A DNA stretch of 64,000 nt from Eudromia elegans (Eukaryota; Chordata; Aves; Tinamiformes; Tinamidae). Location: contig PTEX01000032.1 in the NCBI GenBank assembly GCA_003342815.1, positions 2,679,894 to 2,743,893 of the forward strand. Direction: 5' to 3'. The notes under the pieces were generated by a model that ran no database searches, had not been told where the DNA came from, and worked only from the letters and a program-made list of their open reading frames with translations. A program made the translations under genes and the position numbers. Below are positions 38,791 to 52,320 of this stretch, one piece after another. Within the stretch, counting starts at the first letter, position 1. Each line of letters starts with the position of its first letter.

Positions 38791-41700
38791 AAGAGAGGGA
38801 TTTTGTCATCAAGAACGATGTGTGGGACATGCTGTCCAGGTTGAAGCCCATGTGGTAAGGACAGCTTGGCCTGGCTGTGTTGCTATAGATGCCCATGAAC
38901 GACACACCCCAGCTCTATGCTACGGTGGGATAGGAAGGTGCAGGGTGTTTCTTAATAAAATCTCTCCAGAGTGAAATGAGAAAGAAAATGGACCTTATAT
39001 ACTGCTGAGAGGGCCATCCAGAAGGGCATTAAAGGCAGATGCTACGGTGCCGACAACACATGGTTATCCCTATACTCCATCTAGGAATGGAGGGAGGCAG
39101 AGACAGCTGCAGTTCAAAGCTGTGCTGCTGAGCTGACACACAGCCTGGGAATGGCTGATGATCACACACTAATATTTTCTTATTTTTTTTTTTAAAGTCC
39201 CAGCTAATTTACTTCATGCATGTTAAGTCTGAAGCCCTCAACTTTTATTGTACCAGCCGATGTTATGGTGAGAAAAAGAAGCTCCAGGATAAACACCCTT
39301 GTCTCTCCCAGTTTGCCAGCTGATTCACTTCACAGGGTGTGAAAATACTTTTAAGTATGGGTTTTCCCACCATCAAAGCTTGTCAGTTAGGGTACTTGTG
39401 GCCCTCAACTTCTCAAGCATTTGTCCTTAATGCTGCCCACTTGGTCAAACATTCCTGTGTTTGATGGGTTAGGATAAACCCTTAGGGTAAGTCTGGTACT
39501 TACTAGTGTAAAATCTTGTTGATTTGCAGGTAGCTACTGCTGAAGTTTTAGGTAGGAATGGTGGCATGGAGACCACCTGATACAATGACCCAAGGCCCTG
39601 CCACAGGAATTGCGCAGAGGTCACTGTCACAGCACAAAGCTTGCAAACTGCCTATCAGCAGAAGTGCTGATGCAGAAAGAAAATGTCCTATGAATAATGG
39701 AGAGCAATGAACAAAATTCTCCAAATCAAAGCCTCTTTGCTGATAATTTGCAAACAGAATAACTGCCTGAATTCATCAAATGAATCACAGGCCAAGAATA
39801 GCTCACTGAGCTCCAATCCTTTTACAGAGCTATAATCAAAACCAGTTTAGAGAAGCTTTCTACTTTCAAATGCTGGAGTGAAGATGCCACAGATGCCTCC
39901 TGTTTAATAGGGTAAATTTCTACTGCACACTCATATGCATTTCTCAATTATACACTTCCTTCAACACTACAAGTGCCCTTTCCACTCTGAAGATACCAGA
40001 TCCTCTCTCTGCAGCTTGTTTTCCCAGACACTTACTGCTTTGCCATACACTTTGCTTTCACATGGATTCTCTCTCTTGTACCATCTGAACACTGGTATTT
40101 CACTCAAATGTGTGACATATCCTGCCCCCTCAGAGCTTCTAAATTAAGTGTCAATTTTGTTGTGCTTGGCAGGTTTATTTCAGCATAAGGAAATAGTTTT
40201 GAGTTCAGGTATCTCCTTAGGGAATGACCAGTCTGGTGTCCTGTTAGGTTTTGTGGGCTCACACCAGTGCTTTGTTAGCAGAGGGTGCCACAAATATGGA
40301 AGGTCCCTAGTGTGTCAGCTGGGTATATGCTTGGGTGAGGAAGACATCTGTGAGCATTTGATATTGGGATCCAGAGGCACATGGGGTATCAGACGCAGAG
40401 AGTGGCTCCCGGTTAAGCTCTTCAGTGCAAACACAAATGCATTAGAACACCCTCTCTCTCAGAACCATTTCTGAGGAAGGGTCTGCAGCTCAGAGTGGAG
40501 CTCAGCCCACGTTCGTGGGACAGGACCCTGGCAGACCAGGCAGGGGGAGGGCTTAGGTAATAAAGCATTTGCTCAATCATCAAAGACTATGTGCTCAGTC
40601 AAATATGTGGGTGGGCAGGGGGTTTGGTTTGCTCTAATTGTCTTCTTGCTCTGCTGGCACCCTGCAATAAAGCATTTGCTCTTTAATGAGGAGAATTCTT
40701 TAAAGCATCACTGGGTTCAGCAGCTAATTGCTGGGGAAAGTTTAACTGATGGGGGAAAGTTCTTTCATCCTTGTATAGAGCAGCAACACTTTGATACCAC
40801 CCTTGTTTAATGACTAACTGTGGGGTGGAGAGGTCCCTCCAGGGCATCCACACCAGCGTGCTTAGCTCTGAAGCAGGGGGTTTGGTTCTCTGTACTGCCA
40901 GACATGCTGGTGGGGACTTGGCTATGAACCTCTGACCCTTCCATCTGCAGGGGAAAGCCAGGGCAGAGGAAGGGCTCACAGCAGGGCCAGGGTGCCTTTG
41001 TTGGGAGGGAGGAAGAAAGAGGAGCTCTCAGAAACCATCTGACCCTGCTCCATCATAAACCCAGCTGCCTCAAAATGAGGGAAGCGCCGTAGCTTCAGGG
41101 AGCCAGATTTTGGTGGGTCCCACAAAATAATCCCCCCTCTCTCCTGTATGCACAGAACTAGGGTCTCCAGAGCCCTCGGTGGAGCAAAACCATGTTGGGC
41201 AAGCCCAAATGCGACACTCTCAGGCCCACGTATGCTCTGTTTGACATACAGTTCATCAGGGGTAACCCATCTTTGATCTGCAGTATTGACATCTCCTTTC
41301 AGGGCTTTTACAGTTTCCTGACTAAATTTGGGTAAGCAATATAAAAGTAGTGACAATTTGTAAGAGAGTGGGCAAGCTATAGACAAGAGCAGAAGACTAA
41401 TCCAGGTGGGAGGTAAGGAGCGGGGAGAGCAGACACCTCTCCCCTCCAAGGAAATGACTACCAGGACCTATGCAAATCTCTCTTGCATGCAGCAAATATG
41501 TGGTTAATTCCCAGGGGCTTCAATTTCCCACTTGCTTAACCCTGTAGCAGCGGGAGGGTTTGGTGCATTAGCTCATCTTTGACATCATTTATTTTGGGAT
41601 TGTGTTAGTGCCTTCAACACTTTCAGTTAAAGGAACACGTTGAAGGTTGCAAAAAGTCCAGTTAGATATTGAATTGGCTTTCTCCAAATGCCAGCTGGCA

Positions 41701-44499
41701 TGCCCAAAGAATTGCAGAAGCGTATTTGTCCACTTATTTGCCCAAAGCTCCACAATGAGCCAAAGTGTTTCAGTGTACAGTGAATGCTGCTGACTCCTAC
41801 CCTGGATCTTTGATTTGTTCTGACATTGGACCTTCTTTCTGCTCTTCAGCAGCCCCTGCTGCTCCCATCCTGTGCACTTAAGTTAGCTTTCCTTAAGAAG
41901 ATGCCCCTGGATGTGGATGCCAAACAGGCTTGGGAGCCAGGATGAGCTGTTGTTCTCTGATGTCAGCGAGCTCTCCAGAGTGCTGCGTGACATGGGTTAT
42001 TGATGTGACAAAGCTGGTCAATGTAACTGCCACACAAGTGCACAAGTTTACAAGATGAAAAGCTTCAGGCAAGTTGGATTGGCTAAAGAAGAGAACATGC
42101 AAACAAAATAATTCTCTAACTTTCAGATTATCTCCTCCCAGAACAAAATTTCCCAGCAGCTCTGTTCTTTACCATGAAGCAATAACCTGACATTTTTCAT
42201 CCAGGCTAGAGTCAAATCATAGTCAAATCATCATCCAAAAAGTCTTAAATAAGAATGTCTGCGTCCAGTTCATAATCTCTTCTTCTGTCATCCAGCTGCA
42301 AAAACATTTTCTGTCCCAGTCACCTACTCTGCTCTGCCAGATATTAGCTCTGAGACTCCTCTTTTGGAGAAGATGGACTTTGCAGCCTGTCTCTGTCTAT
42401 AGGAGCCCCCCTTAAATGAACAGCAGATCCTCACCAAAATAGCAGTCCTGACACCTGCCCACAGTCACAGCCCATAGGCAAAGGGAAAAAATGGCAGAAA
42501 ACCTACCAGAAGCTTTACCAACTGATTCCCAACCTGGATTCCCTATTTGCCCTGATTTCCCATTAGTAAAAGCCCAGCACATTAGTTAGAAGCCCAGCAC
42601 GATCTCATGGACTGTATCCTGTAAAAGCCACAGTTGAATTGTCATGATTGACTGGACTTAGCCAAGCCTGTTCTGAGTCACTCCAGAGATCACCTTAAAG
42701 TCCCCTAGGATCTCACCGCAGCTCTAGGAAAAACAGTCTTTGTGGGATCTGGTAACCACTGACCAACATCTCCAGACAGCACGAACACCATTCTCTTTTG
42801 CATTATTATTTGTTGAACCTTGCAGCCACATTTCAACTAATGCGTTGAAAAGGATAAGGCTTTTTTGTTTGTCTTGTAACTTGTGGCTGACATTCCCTGT
42901 GAAGGGCTGGGGGACTCCTCCAAGATTCTGGAGACCTCTGCAACCGTTGCAGGACACGTCACCAGGAGTCAGTCTAGCTCCTCCAGATGTGCACCTCAAA
43001 CATCTGTCCTCCCTCACTCCTGCCTGTAGAGAACTAATCTCTTCCCTGTGACAGTCTCTCATGCCCATATGCGTGGTGACCTCCACCAACACACATAGCA
43101 AGGCACAGGTCACCCTTTCTCCTGGTCAGGTTCCCACAGGGACTGTCCCCTGGAAAAGTTGGCTTATACCCATCACCAAGGGGATCAAGGGAGAGTCACA
43201 TATCAGCAGGAGTCTCAGTGTGTTTTGGGACCATCAACCAGATTTCCCAGTGGTGCAGCATCACTGGCATAGTGGGGAGAGCTAAAGGAGAGCTGTGTTT
43301 TAGAACAAATTGCTTCTTTGCTCCTGATGCCATTTTGGAGGGACTGCAATGAGCTGCCCAATTTGCAGAGTGGTCTCAGCTGGAACAAGACTGACAAAAC
43401 GTTTCAGCCTGGTGGTGAAAGCTTTTACTTGGCAAACGATTTGTTTTGGCATTTCCCACATGTTTTGTTTGCAGGCACTTGTGGGAGCCAAAAAAAAAGA
43501 ACAGAAGGAGGCGAATTCACAGGGCTGCCTCTCCTTACCCCAGAGGAGGGAGCGTTCTCCTTTCTGAGGGATGCTGGAGCATGGGCACTTTCCCGGGATG
43601 GGATAGGTGCCTGTATCCGAGGGGATGAGGCTCAGAGCAAGGAATGCCTGTTAAGGGATATGTGGAGTCATTTAGAGCTGTGAAGACTGTCTTTCAGCCG
43701 TAGGTCAGAGGAGAAGGTCTGGGAAACCCAAGCCCAAGAGCGACCTTAAAGAAGAGACGTGTCATGGGGGTGTGCTGGGGCGCGGGGCTGAAGGCAGAAA
43801 TGCTCACAGCTCTCTGCTGCTAAGCGGGTAACAGGAAGAGTCATTTCCAGCAGGCAGCTGTTCAGTGGCATCCCCGTGTCCCCGTGACATGTGCTGGAGG
43901 CTGTGACATCTCCAGCGCTATCACGAGCCGTGGCTGAGCCTCCTGGAGACACGATGCTAAACGGCCCATGAATCGCAGGCTGTTCTCCGGCTCTCCCAGA
44001 GTAGCAGGCAGAGTCAGAACCAAGGGAAAGGCAACAGGCCTGCACCTCCAGGGAGCTCCTTCTGCATGATGAAAGGAGGCAGGAAAGTCCCAGCGCCACA
44101 AGTTAATGGGGTGTTCAGGGCGCTGGGTGGGAATTTCCTTCCCGGGAAGCTTTGGTCTGCACTGAGTAAAACCTTTTCCATGTTGCAGTATTGCAGGCTC
44201 CTATGCTGTGGAGCTGTGCACTGGTGCATGTCCCATGAGCTTGGGGTCAGCAAAGAGGGAGGCTTGGTGGGGTGAGCAGGAGCTGCTCTATGGCAGTACC
44301 CAGGCAAATGAACTGCTGGGTACACACATCCACCAGGAGCAGGGTACCATTCACAGAGCAAAACCCACTTATAGCGCCGGTCCTCTCTTCTGACTTGTAG
44401 ACTTGGATACCCACATAGGCCCAGAAAGCTTGAAGTACACACCTAAGTCCATCTCCTTGCAAAGACACGTGGCAATAAGGATCATTTTATCCCAAAGGG

Positions 44500-44521
44500 C
44501 ATCATCATCATCATCATCATT
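44500..44521 (+). repeat. (CAT)7 trinucleotide repeat
   Basis: Seven uninterrupted CAT units. The overlapping minus-strand frame reads as a run of Asp, but there is no gene there. Confidence 0.9.
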
Positions 44522-44809
44522 AGGAAAAACGAGCATATTTAAGGCAGATCTGATCCAGTTTTCACCCATTTGCAAAACCCGACAGCAAACAGCTCTTTGT
44601 GGCCCTTAGCCCCTCTGTCTCACCCCAGGGATGCTGCCTGCTCCACCAGCATTCTTGTCACCTGCTTGCCTACTATATTCATTGCCTTGCTCCACATCAC
44701 GGCAGACACTCTGCACAAGTGGCAGAGCAGAGAAAAACAACATGAGAAGGTCCTGGGGTTTAATTTTTATCCCCAAACTTTTCCCATTCTGGGCATATGT
44801 CCAAAAAGT

Positions 44810-45130
44810 CGTAAAAATCTGTTATGTTTAGAAACAGCTTAGAAGCGTATAAATAACAGCAATTTGGTGTCGCAAGAGCTACAAATAGAGAGAGTTGTAT
44901 GTTCTTGGCTTTGCTATCATCTGAAGGGGATAATGGCAGTTTTATAATGTTTAATTGAATTAAATACAGTACATTCCAATTTGGGGATATAAAACTTGCA
45001 AACATGGGGTATAATTAAATACCTTTCTGGTGCTGTTGTTTTTCTTTTTTTTTTCCTCTACATTCTGAAATTAGAATGAAGGGTCTTTCTAATTGCTGTA
45101 GTATATTAACTCGCATTCGATGCTGAATGG
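44810..45130. promoter_or_regulatory. AT-rich candidate conserved non-coding block
   Basis: AT-rich unique sequence with CATCTGAAGGGGATAA (an E-box then a GATA word, about 44920), AATTGAATTAAATA and ATAATTAAATA. Such composite E-box/GATA words occur in known enhancers, but spacing and function here are guesses. Confidence 0.22.
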
Positions 45131-45582
45131 ACTAGATTTATAAGCTAGAGAGCCTAATGAGCGTAGCTGGTAGGTGTAGAGATAACTCCCACACATAAGT
45201 GCAGCCCTCCTTTCTCAATGGCAGTGGGTTGGAGAGCAGAGTGAGCCCACGCAATGTGTTGCCTACATAAAGGAAAACATAAAGAGCAATCTAAACAGGA
45301 TGGTTCCCCACCGTGCTCTGTGCGTGCTAGCAAAGAAGTCTTGCAGATGTAGAGAGTGAAAATGGTGTGAGAAGGTGGGCAGCGAGGACAGACCGTTGGG
45401 CATCTCTACCAGTTCATATAATAGAGAGTAATGGGCCGTGGCATTGTCACCTCTTTTTGCCTCAGCTATGGCTTGCTGAACTGCAATTAAAAGTTCTGTT
45501 CCTCTCAGAAGAGACTTTTCTTTCCCTATATCAGCCCTCCCTTTTCTGTACTGATACAATTTACTCCTTTAAAGAGAGTGCT

Positions 45583-45628
45583 GGAAAATAAAGCACTTTT
45601 CCACTCAGGTGGAAAATAAAGCACTTTT
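45583..45628 (+). repeat. 28-base direct tandem duplication
   Basis: GGAAAATAAAGCACTTTT (45583-45600), CCACTCAGGT, then the same 18 bases again exactly (45611-45628). The perfect match suggests a recent duplication. Each copy contains AATAAA. Confidence 0.9.
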
Positions 45629-46464
45629 GCCATGCAGGCTCTTGGCACCTAAAGACAGGTCCATCACTTCCACACATCCTTGGTGTAGGAGGCAAATCCC
45701 TGAGCTGCCTTCTACTGCAGTGAAGACTTAGATCCAGCCAAGGCTGTATCTCTTCACTGCTAATTGTAAAAAGATTTAATTTTTAATTGCATCAGGGGAA
45801 AAAGTCCTCATTAGTGTGTTGAAACCATGTCAAGCCTTTGGAAGCCCTTGAGAGGGTGCAGAAAGGCAGGGGGGCAGCCCCAGGGGAGGGAAAAGCACAG
45901 GAATATTTGCAAGAAAGAGGAATGGGGAAGTAACACAGGCCAGAGCTAAAAGACCTCAGCTGTGTGTGCCCTAGGAGAGCTCCCATTGCTGTGGCTAAAC
46001 ATGGAGCTGGGCTGGCACATTTTTCTGGGATATGATGACAGAGAAGAAGATGTAGCCAAGCAGGGACACTTGCTGCAGAAGAAGAATGCAAGAAAAAGGA
46101 ACATTTCCCACAAACTAGAATGGAGGCTCTGTAAGGAGATGTTTATCTCCACTTGAGGCATCAGCAAAGCCCTGGCACAGGCTCCTGGCATGTGTCCCTG
46201 CATAGTCAACACTCCGTGGGAGAGTTCATTTCCTTCCCATTCCTCTTTGGTTTGCTTTCTCCTGTCAATGCATCCCGTGGAGAAACGGGGGGGAGGGATG
46301 GGTTCTTTCTCTGTCAATGACGCATTGATCCAGAAAGCGAATATTGCAAAACTCCTGACCAGGGTCCTCACTTTGAGACTTTGAGACACAACACGGATGT
46401 TCTCAGCACCTCTAGCCATGTTTTCTGCAAGGGTGATTTGCTGGAAAGGGGGCCCAGAAAATCT

Positions 46465-46602
46465 GAGGAGTCTCTATCCAGACAAAGCACAGCTGGTCAT
46501 GGTCCTGGGCAACTTGCTTTGGGTGAATCTGGTGGAGTTGGGACTGGATAATCCCAAAAGCTCCCTTCCAACCTCACGTCCTGGGTGATTCTGCGATGAT
46601 AA
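46465..46602 (+). mobile_element. CR1 LINE fragment, 3' end
   Basis: GTCCTGGGCAACTTGCTTTG, then TTGGGACTGGATAATC, CTCCCTTCCAACCTCA and GTGATTCTGCGATGA follow the avian CR1 tail in order (GTCCTGGGCAACCTGCTCTA, TTGGACTAGATGA, TCCCTTCCAACC, ATTCTGTGATTCTGTGA). It is a typical 5'-truncated copy with the short terminal ATTCTG-type repeats characteristic of CR1. Confidence 0.85.
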
Positions 46603-49600
46603 GGTGAGGGAGGGCTCCATCAAATCCCTGCCTGCTCGTCTCTAGAGGATATCAAATAATAGCATCTCGGAATCGTCTGATCCAAACAGGTCCCCTGACT
46701 CTTGCCCCTTCAGGGAGTTCACAGCAGAGGCACGCCAGTTCAAGCAGAGAAGGTGTTTTTGGCTGGAGTCCATGAGCATTAAAAGCTTTATGTATTTACA
46801 AGAGGAGCCAAAGCTAGCTCACAGCAGCTGATTTTGTAGACAGAGGAAATGCTGCTGGACCTTAGTACAGGAGCACTCAGTGAAAGACTGAGCAAAGCTG
46901 AGAAGGTCAATGACAGGACACTAAGTACGTGCCTGGAGGGTGGTCACAGGGCTCAGGCTGGAAAGGGGAGTGCTGAATTGGGTCAAATTCTGTCATTGAA
47001 CTCATCTTATTCTGTATTTCTCTTAACAGCCCTACCACTAAGGCAGGAGTGCAGGAATGAGAAGCAGAATGGTCTGAATTTCAGAAACTCTGTCTTTGGA
47101 AGGGAGAAATGGGGCCTGAAGGAGGAGAGGGGTAGGTCATGGGGGTCAGAGTGGGAGAAACAGGGTGCACATGAGGTCACTGACTCCAAAGGGCACTGCA
47201 GACTTCCCGAGGAGACTTTCAGGATAAGACGGGACCAAGCCAGAGCTTGCTGAAGCTGGCGTCCATAAACAGAGCTAGGGAGGAGGCGGAGGAGAAACAG
47301 GTTATTTATCTAAAAGCAAAGCTGGCACAAACCCAACTGAGGTTAGCCTGGCTAAGAGTGAGTACAGTTGTATTTCCAGCCATTGTGGAACCAGATGAAA
47401 GGCCCTGCCCAGGCTCAGCCGAGGTGCAATCTCTTCTTGCTCTCCACAGAGAACCTCACACCCTCAGCCAGGCACCGCTGCGTGGCCACCACATTGTCTG
47501 TTTTTGCACAGAGTAGTCACCAAACTGCATCAGGAGGTTTATACCCAGTTGTCCCTTAAGTCAGGGGGCACTAAGAGTCTTTTGCACCTGGAGAGCTGCT
47601 GTTCATCTTGTCAAACAGGCTGGCTGTGCAGCCGTGGGCTTAGCCCACTGCACTGATTGCAAGTTTAACGTTTCTGGGCAGAGCCAGTTCCAGGGAGGAA
47701 AAGGTTAATGCTGACGTCTCCCCACAACCTGCACCAGCCTTGGCTGAACCTCTGGAGCTGCAGAAGCTGATGGAAAATTAAGCCTCGCTTGGATTATTTT
47801 GGTCCATAGAATATCAGAAAATTAAAATGAATAAATTTTGCTGTGAGATTCATTCTGAGAGTGAGCAAGCCGGCTGGCAAAGAGCCTGCCACTGGCGTGA
47901 AGCAAGGGTAATGAGGGAAAAGATGCTACCATTAACAAATCATATATATTTAAATTTCCCTGTGTTTCCAGGTTGGCTGTTCAAGAAACTAGAGAGCATT
48001 TTCCTGTGTGGGGGACCCCGGTCTGCTGCCGGGAGTGCTCCCGTCCCTTCCCAGCCTCTCTGCTGTGAGAACAGGCAGAGAAGATGAGGTCTGTATGACC
48101 AGCACTGCTACTGCTGTCCAGCTAACCCGGTTCTCTCACCTTCCCCGGAGCATTTGCAATGCTGAGCAACTGAGAAGGCTGGAATTTAGAGTGGTCCCAA
48201 GCAGGAGCCAAGCCAGGGACCAGCCTCTAACAAAGATCTTGATGGAGGGGCTAAATCTGCCACTGTCTATAAGAAGCAGCAGCCAGAAAGACACTCGGTT
48301 ATCTGGAAGTTCATGGCTACCTTAGTCCTGGGCAGTGGTCACCACAGCCTCTACCTACAAACCTCCAGCCTCCAACCACAAACACTGAGTTACCCTGTGG
48401 CTGCAACACTTAGAAAGGCTGTAGATGTGAGGAAGGGCATGAGCATGCACTGGGTCCCAGGGCACAGGGATAAAGGCAATCGGATGGTTCTTGGGATTTA
48501 GTCTTCTCAGCTGACTTACTGCACTTACTTGATACCTGGCTTATCACTTGATGGTAATAAGTAAATTCATATTCCCAGGCAAGTCTTATATGTCATTCAA
48601 CAGCACATTCAATGCAGAAAGAGCTGGGGTGGGGAAGGAGGGGGCTGTGCCTAGGGTAAAATAAGAACCGCAAGGGTGTTATGCCATGAGAACATCGAGA
48701 GATTGTCATGGTGTCTGACACCGAGTTACTCTCGGATGAGAAGGGTAGTGTCTTATGTGAGATACCTGGAGTGCAAAGAAAGAAAACTAGTATCAGGAGG
48801 GTACTAGCTCAAAATGTTGTTGAAAGAGCAAATTGCTCTGCTGCTCGTCTCTCCTTGCATTGTGATGCTATTTCCCATGACATGTTTTTATTAATTTTTT
48901 GTTTCTTTAGAGCATTTTTTCCTGTTTAGTTTGTGATTGCAAATTAATATGAACAGAATTATGGGAGGAAGGCGTTGGGGCATGACCAAAATGAGAGCCT
49001 CTAAAATGAATGTCACCTCATCTGTGACATTAGCTGTTTCTTGGGGATTTGACTGTCCCATGAATTGGCTGAACACACCCAGAAATTCCCTGCTGGTCCT
49101 GCCCTGGGCCTGACGCACATTGGGCCACTCTGGTCTTCACTGTCCCCACAGGTGGGGGACTTGGTCACGCGCCTCCCGGGGAAGACTCCTGGTAACAACA
49201 CAGCAATGCCCGAGGATGGGTAGTGAGGACAGGAGGATCTGGTCATTACTCACCATACAGTTCACGTTCCTGCTGACATAATTCCACTGGTGCCATGAGA
49301 AAGCAGAATGATGCTGCAGGAGCACTGCTGCAGGAGATGGTCAACACGTCTCATTGCTACCAATGCTCCCTGGCAAACCTCTGCCAGCTGAAGCACAGAG
49401 AGTTGTGAGGCTGCTCCAACAAGGAAAGATTTTCTTAGCTCTTCCCTTGACAGCATTTGCAGGGGATTTTCTCTGTCCTGAGCAGCACAACTCCCTGCAG
49501 AGCTGCCCTGGCAGCAGCTGGACTCAGACCTGCAAACAAGGCCTCTGAGGACATTGGGTTCAGCTGCCGGGACCTGCATCTGTAAATAAAAGGTCTTAAA

Positions 49601-50099
49601 GCCCTTTATGGGAGCATGCAGCATCGCTGGGGGCTGAGGGTGCTCTTTTCATGTGTGAGACCCTTGGCAGATGTGGCAGGACCTTTCTTCATCTACTAAG
49701 ATCTTGCGGGCTGCTTGCTCCTCGCCCCAGGGTGTGCTTGCTGGAGCTGGGAGCAATTCTTTCCTCTTTCACCCCCATGCAGCTCTTGCTTCTTGGAGGT
49801 TGGGGCTTATGAGGAGTGCAGTAATCCTGAGTCAGGTCTGTCCTCCTCTGGCTCAGATGAGTCCTCAGGCCCCTTGTCATGGCTCTCCAGTGGGAAAAGA
49901 AAATTGGGAAGGGGAGTCTGACAGTGCAAAGGCAAAAATGCACACTGATGCAAAATGCAGGTGGTGGTGCAGGCAGCAAACTGTGGCCATGCCTTATCGC
50001 AGGGATTTTGCCACACGCTTGCTGTGCTCTTGCAGATGGAAATGAGCCCTTCTGACAAGGCCCAGCCTCCCCGTGACCAGCTCTTAAGGGCAAAGCCCT

Positions 50100-50128
50100 C
50101 TGACTGACGGGGGAGCTCTGTCAGTCAG
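50100..50128. repeat. Perfect inverted repeat, 9-base arms
   Basis: CTGACTGAC (50100-50108) and GTCAGTCAG (50120-50128) are perfect complements around an 11-base loop. No RNA gene or factor site of this form is recognised. Confidence 0.6.
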
Positions 50129-52235
50129 GCAAGATCAAATCCATTTGGGCTGTGCTACTGTGATTTTATATAGCAATAATTGCTAACTCAATTGCACACA
50201 CACAGTCAAACTCTTGCAAGAGGTAAAGTGAGTGAAATATTAAGCATACTTTTTTCTTTTTTTTTCCAGAAAGGAGGATTACAGTTAAGCCCCGTGTAGC
50301 ACAGGGGAACAAAAGCTTTGCAAGAAGCCAAGAAATGTGTTCACCATCGGCACTACCTACCGGCAAAACGTAAAAGCCCTTTGCATAAGGATATGTTAGA
50401 AGCTCTCCCAGTAGAGCACGGACAGGGCATATGGGTTGGGATCTGTCGTGGACAAGCACTGCAGGATCTGCAAAAACCCCACGGATGCTGTGTGAGCACC
50501 AGCCCCAGGGGCATTTCACCACGGTGGGGCTGGCAGCACCAGTGGGAAGCCGTGAGCTTCATTGCAACCATCACCTCACTCTGCCAGTCCTTTAATAGAT
50601 GTAGCTGAAGCAGATCTCGTGGAGTCTCCGTGCTTTCTAGTGAGACCTCAAGGCTCGAGGGCCTGGACTGCAATGGGCCCGTGCTAGACACGTTTCCTCC
50701 TTTGTAACCCCGCAGAAAACCAGCCTGAGGGAACATCAAACGCTAACTTAAAGCAAGGGCTTTTGATGTTTAAACTAATCCCTTTCAAGCGGGGAAAGCA
50801 ACACAGCCATCAGCGTGCCCACAGACAAATGTCCCCCTCCCTGTCATTCTTTGGAGAATGCCTTCGAATGTGCTAAATGTATTAGAGAGGCCGGATAACT
50901 GATAACTGATAGCTTATAAATAAATGCATGTCAAGTCTTGGCTGGCTTGCACTGTCCTCCCATTCTACCGCTGGATTCCCAGAGGGCCAAGAAACCCCCG
51001 CACTGCTGGGGAGGCTGCTGGGGAGGGAGGTGATGTGGTTGCCTTGGACCTTGCAGCGTAGCAAAGGGCCTCACCCCTCACTCAAGGGCTTTGGCGGGAG
51101 GATGGTGACAGCATCCCCGAGGCAGGAGTGCCTGGACCCCAGCCTGGAACACCTGTGCGACTGTGGCTCATGGTGAGCCGTAAACCCAGTCATTCCCTGC
51201 AGGAATGAGTTCTCCCACTGATTGGATAAAGCTACCTAGCTCACCCTGAGAAAATGGGACAGGCCTAAAATTATTGTGCTCTCTGGAGCCTATGAAAGGA
51301 CCTATCCTTGCCCAAAACCTTTAAATCTTGTCTATAATGTTCAGCCTTTTGTCCTTACATTGACAAGGTCACTGTTTGGTGCTAGGAGCTGAATGGCGCC
51401 TTGCAAATTTATAAACTCGAGGCCTGCTGCTGTTTTTGTGATACCAGCTGATTGTGAGCAAGGGGCTAAACCTTCCCTTTGGACAGATATTCATGCGAAG
51501 TCCTCCGAAGCCAACACTGAGGATGCCTGTGGTGAAAGGCTCCCCAGCAATGTGCACCAGGAGCACGGCCACTGTGTCCTTGGCTCCCACTGTTCCCTCT
51601 TCAAACTCACTCCATCGCCAGGCAGAGGCCGGTCCAGGGCCTGCGGATGCTAAATCCCTGTCCAAGGGAGGGATTAGGTGCCTGTCAATGCTATCTCTTG
51701 CCACAGGCAGTTGCTGATTTCTCCGGGAAGGACTGGCTGCCCCTTTGCAACTTGAAAACGTGTGCCAGCGAGGTTCATTTTATGGCTCTCAGTGTCTCCC
51801 TCGTGGCTGAGCTCTGGAAAGAGCAAATAGCACCTGGACCCAGGGCTGTGTCTTTGCAGGGAATTGCCCCGGGAGCAGCATCACTCGGCACATGGGGTTG
51901 TGTGTATGAGCAGTGCTTGAACACAGCTTCTCTCCCTCTCGTTTATGGCCTGATTTACAGCAGGATACCTGCTGATATTCACTTTACAAGGTCCTCTCAG
52001 AAGCGGGTGCTACCGAGGGACAACCCACGGTCCTACAGCCCAGGTTGTATTTCACAAACATTTTAGTTCCCTATCCAGGCCAGATGTTCCCCTGCTGAGT
52101 ATTTGAGACCACAGCCCATGTGAGCTTCTTAGATTGCATATAACCAGTGCAAAAGAACAAGTCCAGAGCCTTCTTGGGATCAGGCAAATTAAAAAGAACC
52201 GACCTGGTGGCATTTGGGACCTGCAGTGCCCAGCT

Positions 52236-52320
52236 GGGCTCATGGTCTAGTGATCTGGGCCAGTTTGTGTCAGAGGTTGGAAGTCAGGAATCTTCATTGG
52301 CACCTTTAGTACCCTGAGAT
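52236..52320 (+). mobile_element. Possible MIR-like SINE 5' fragment
   Basis: TGGTCTAGTGATCTGGGCCA, then GTTGGAAGTCAGGAATCTTC, resembles the tRNA-derived head of MIR-type SINEs (GGTCTAGTGGTTAGAGC...GGAGTCAGGA). It is diverged and lacks a clear tail. Confidence 0.35.

Larger units (their letters stand above)
35201..46464. other. Non-coding region, no gene seen
   Basis: No credible coding exon. The longest open frame of note (40976-41449, minus, 157 residues) matches no family I recognise. The stretch holds a CTCF-like site (38460-38472), a MEF2/E-box cluster (38.65-38.78 kb), a 16-base direct repeat spaced 107 bases (40559 and 40666), (CAT)7 at 44.5 kb, an AT-rich possible conserved block at 44.81-45.13 kb, and a 28-base duplication at 45.58 kb. 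Confidence 0.6.

Noticed and set aside
40976-41449. 157-codon minus-strand frame with a hydrophobic N-terminal part
   Set aside because: It looked briefly like a secreted or membrane protein, but there is no recognisable domain, no splice logic and no compositional support.
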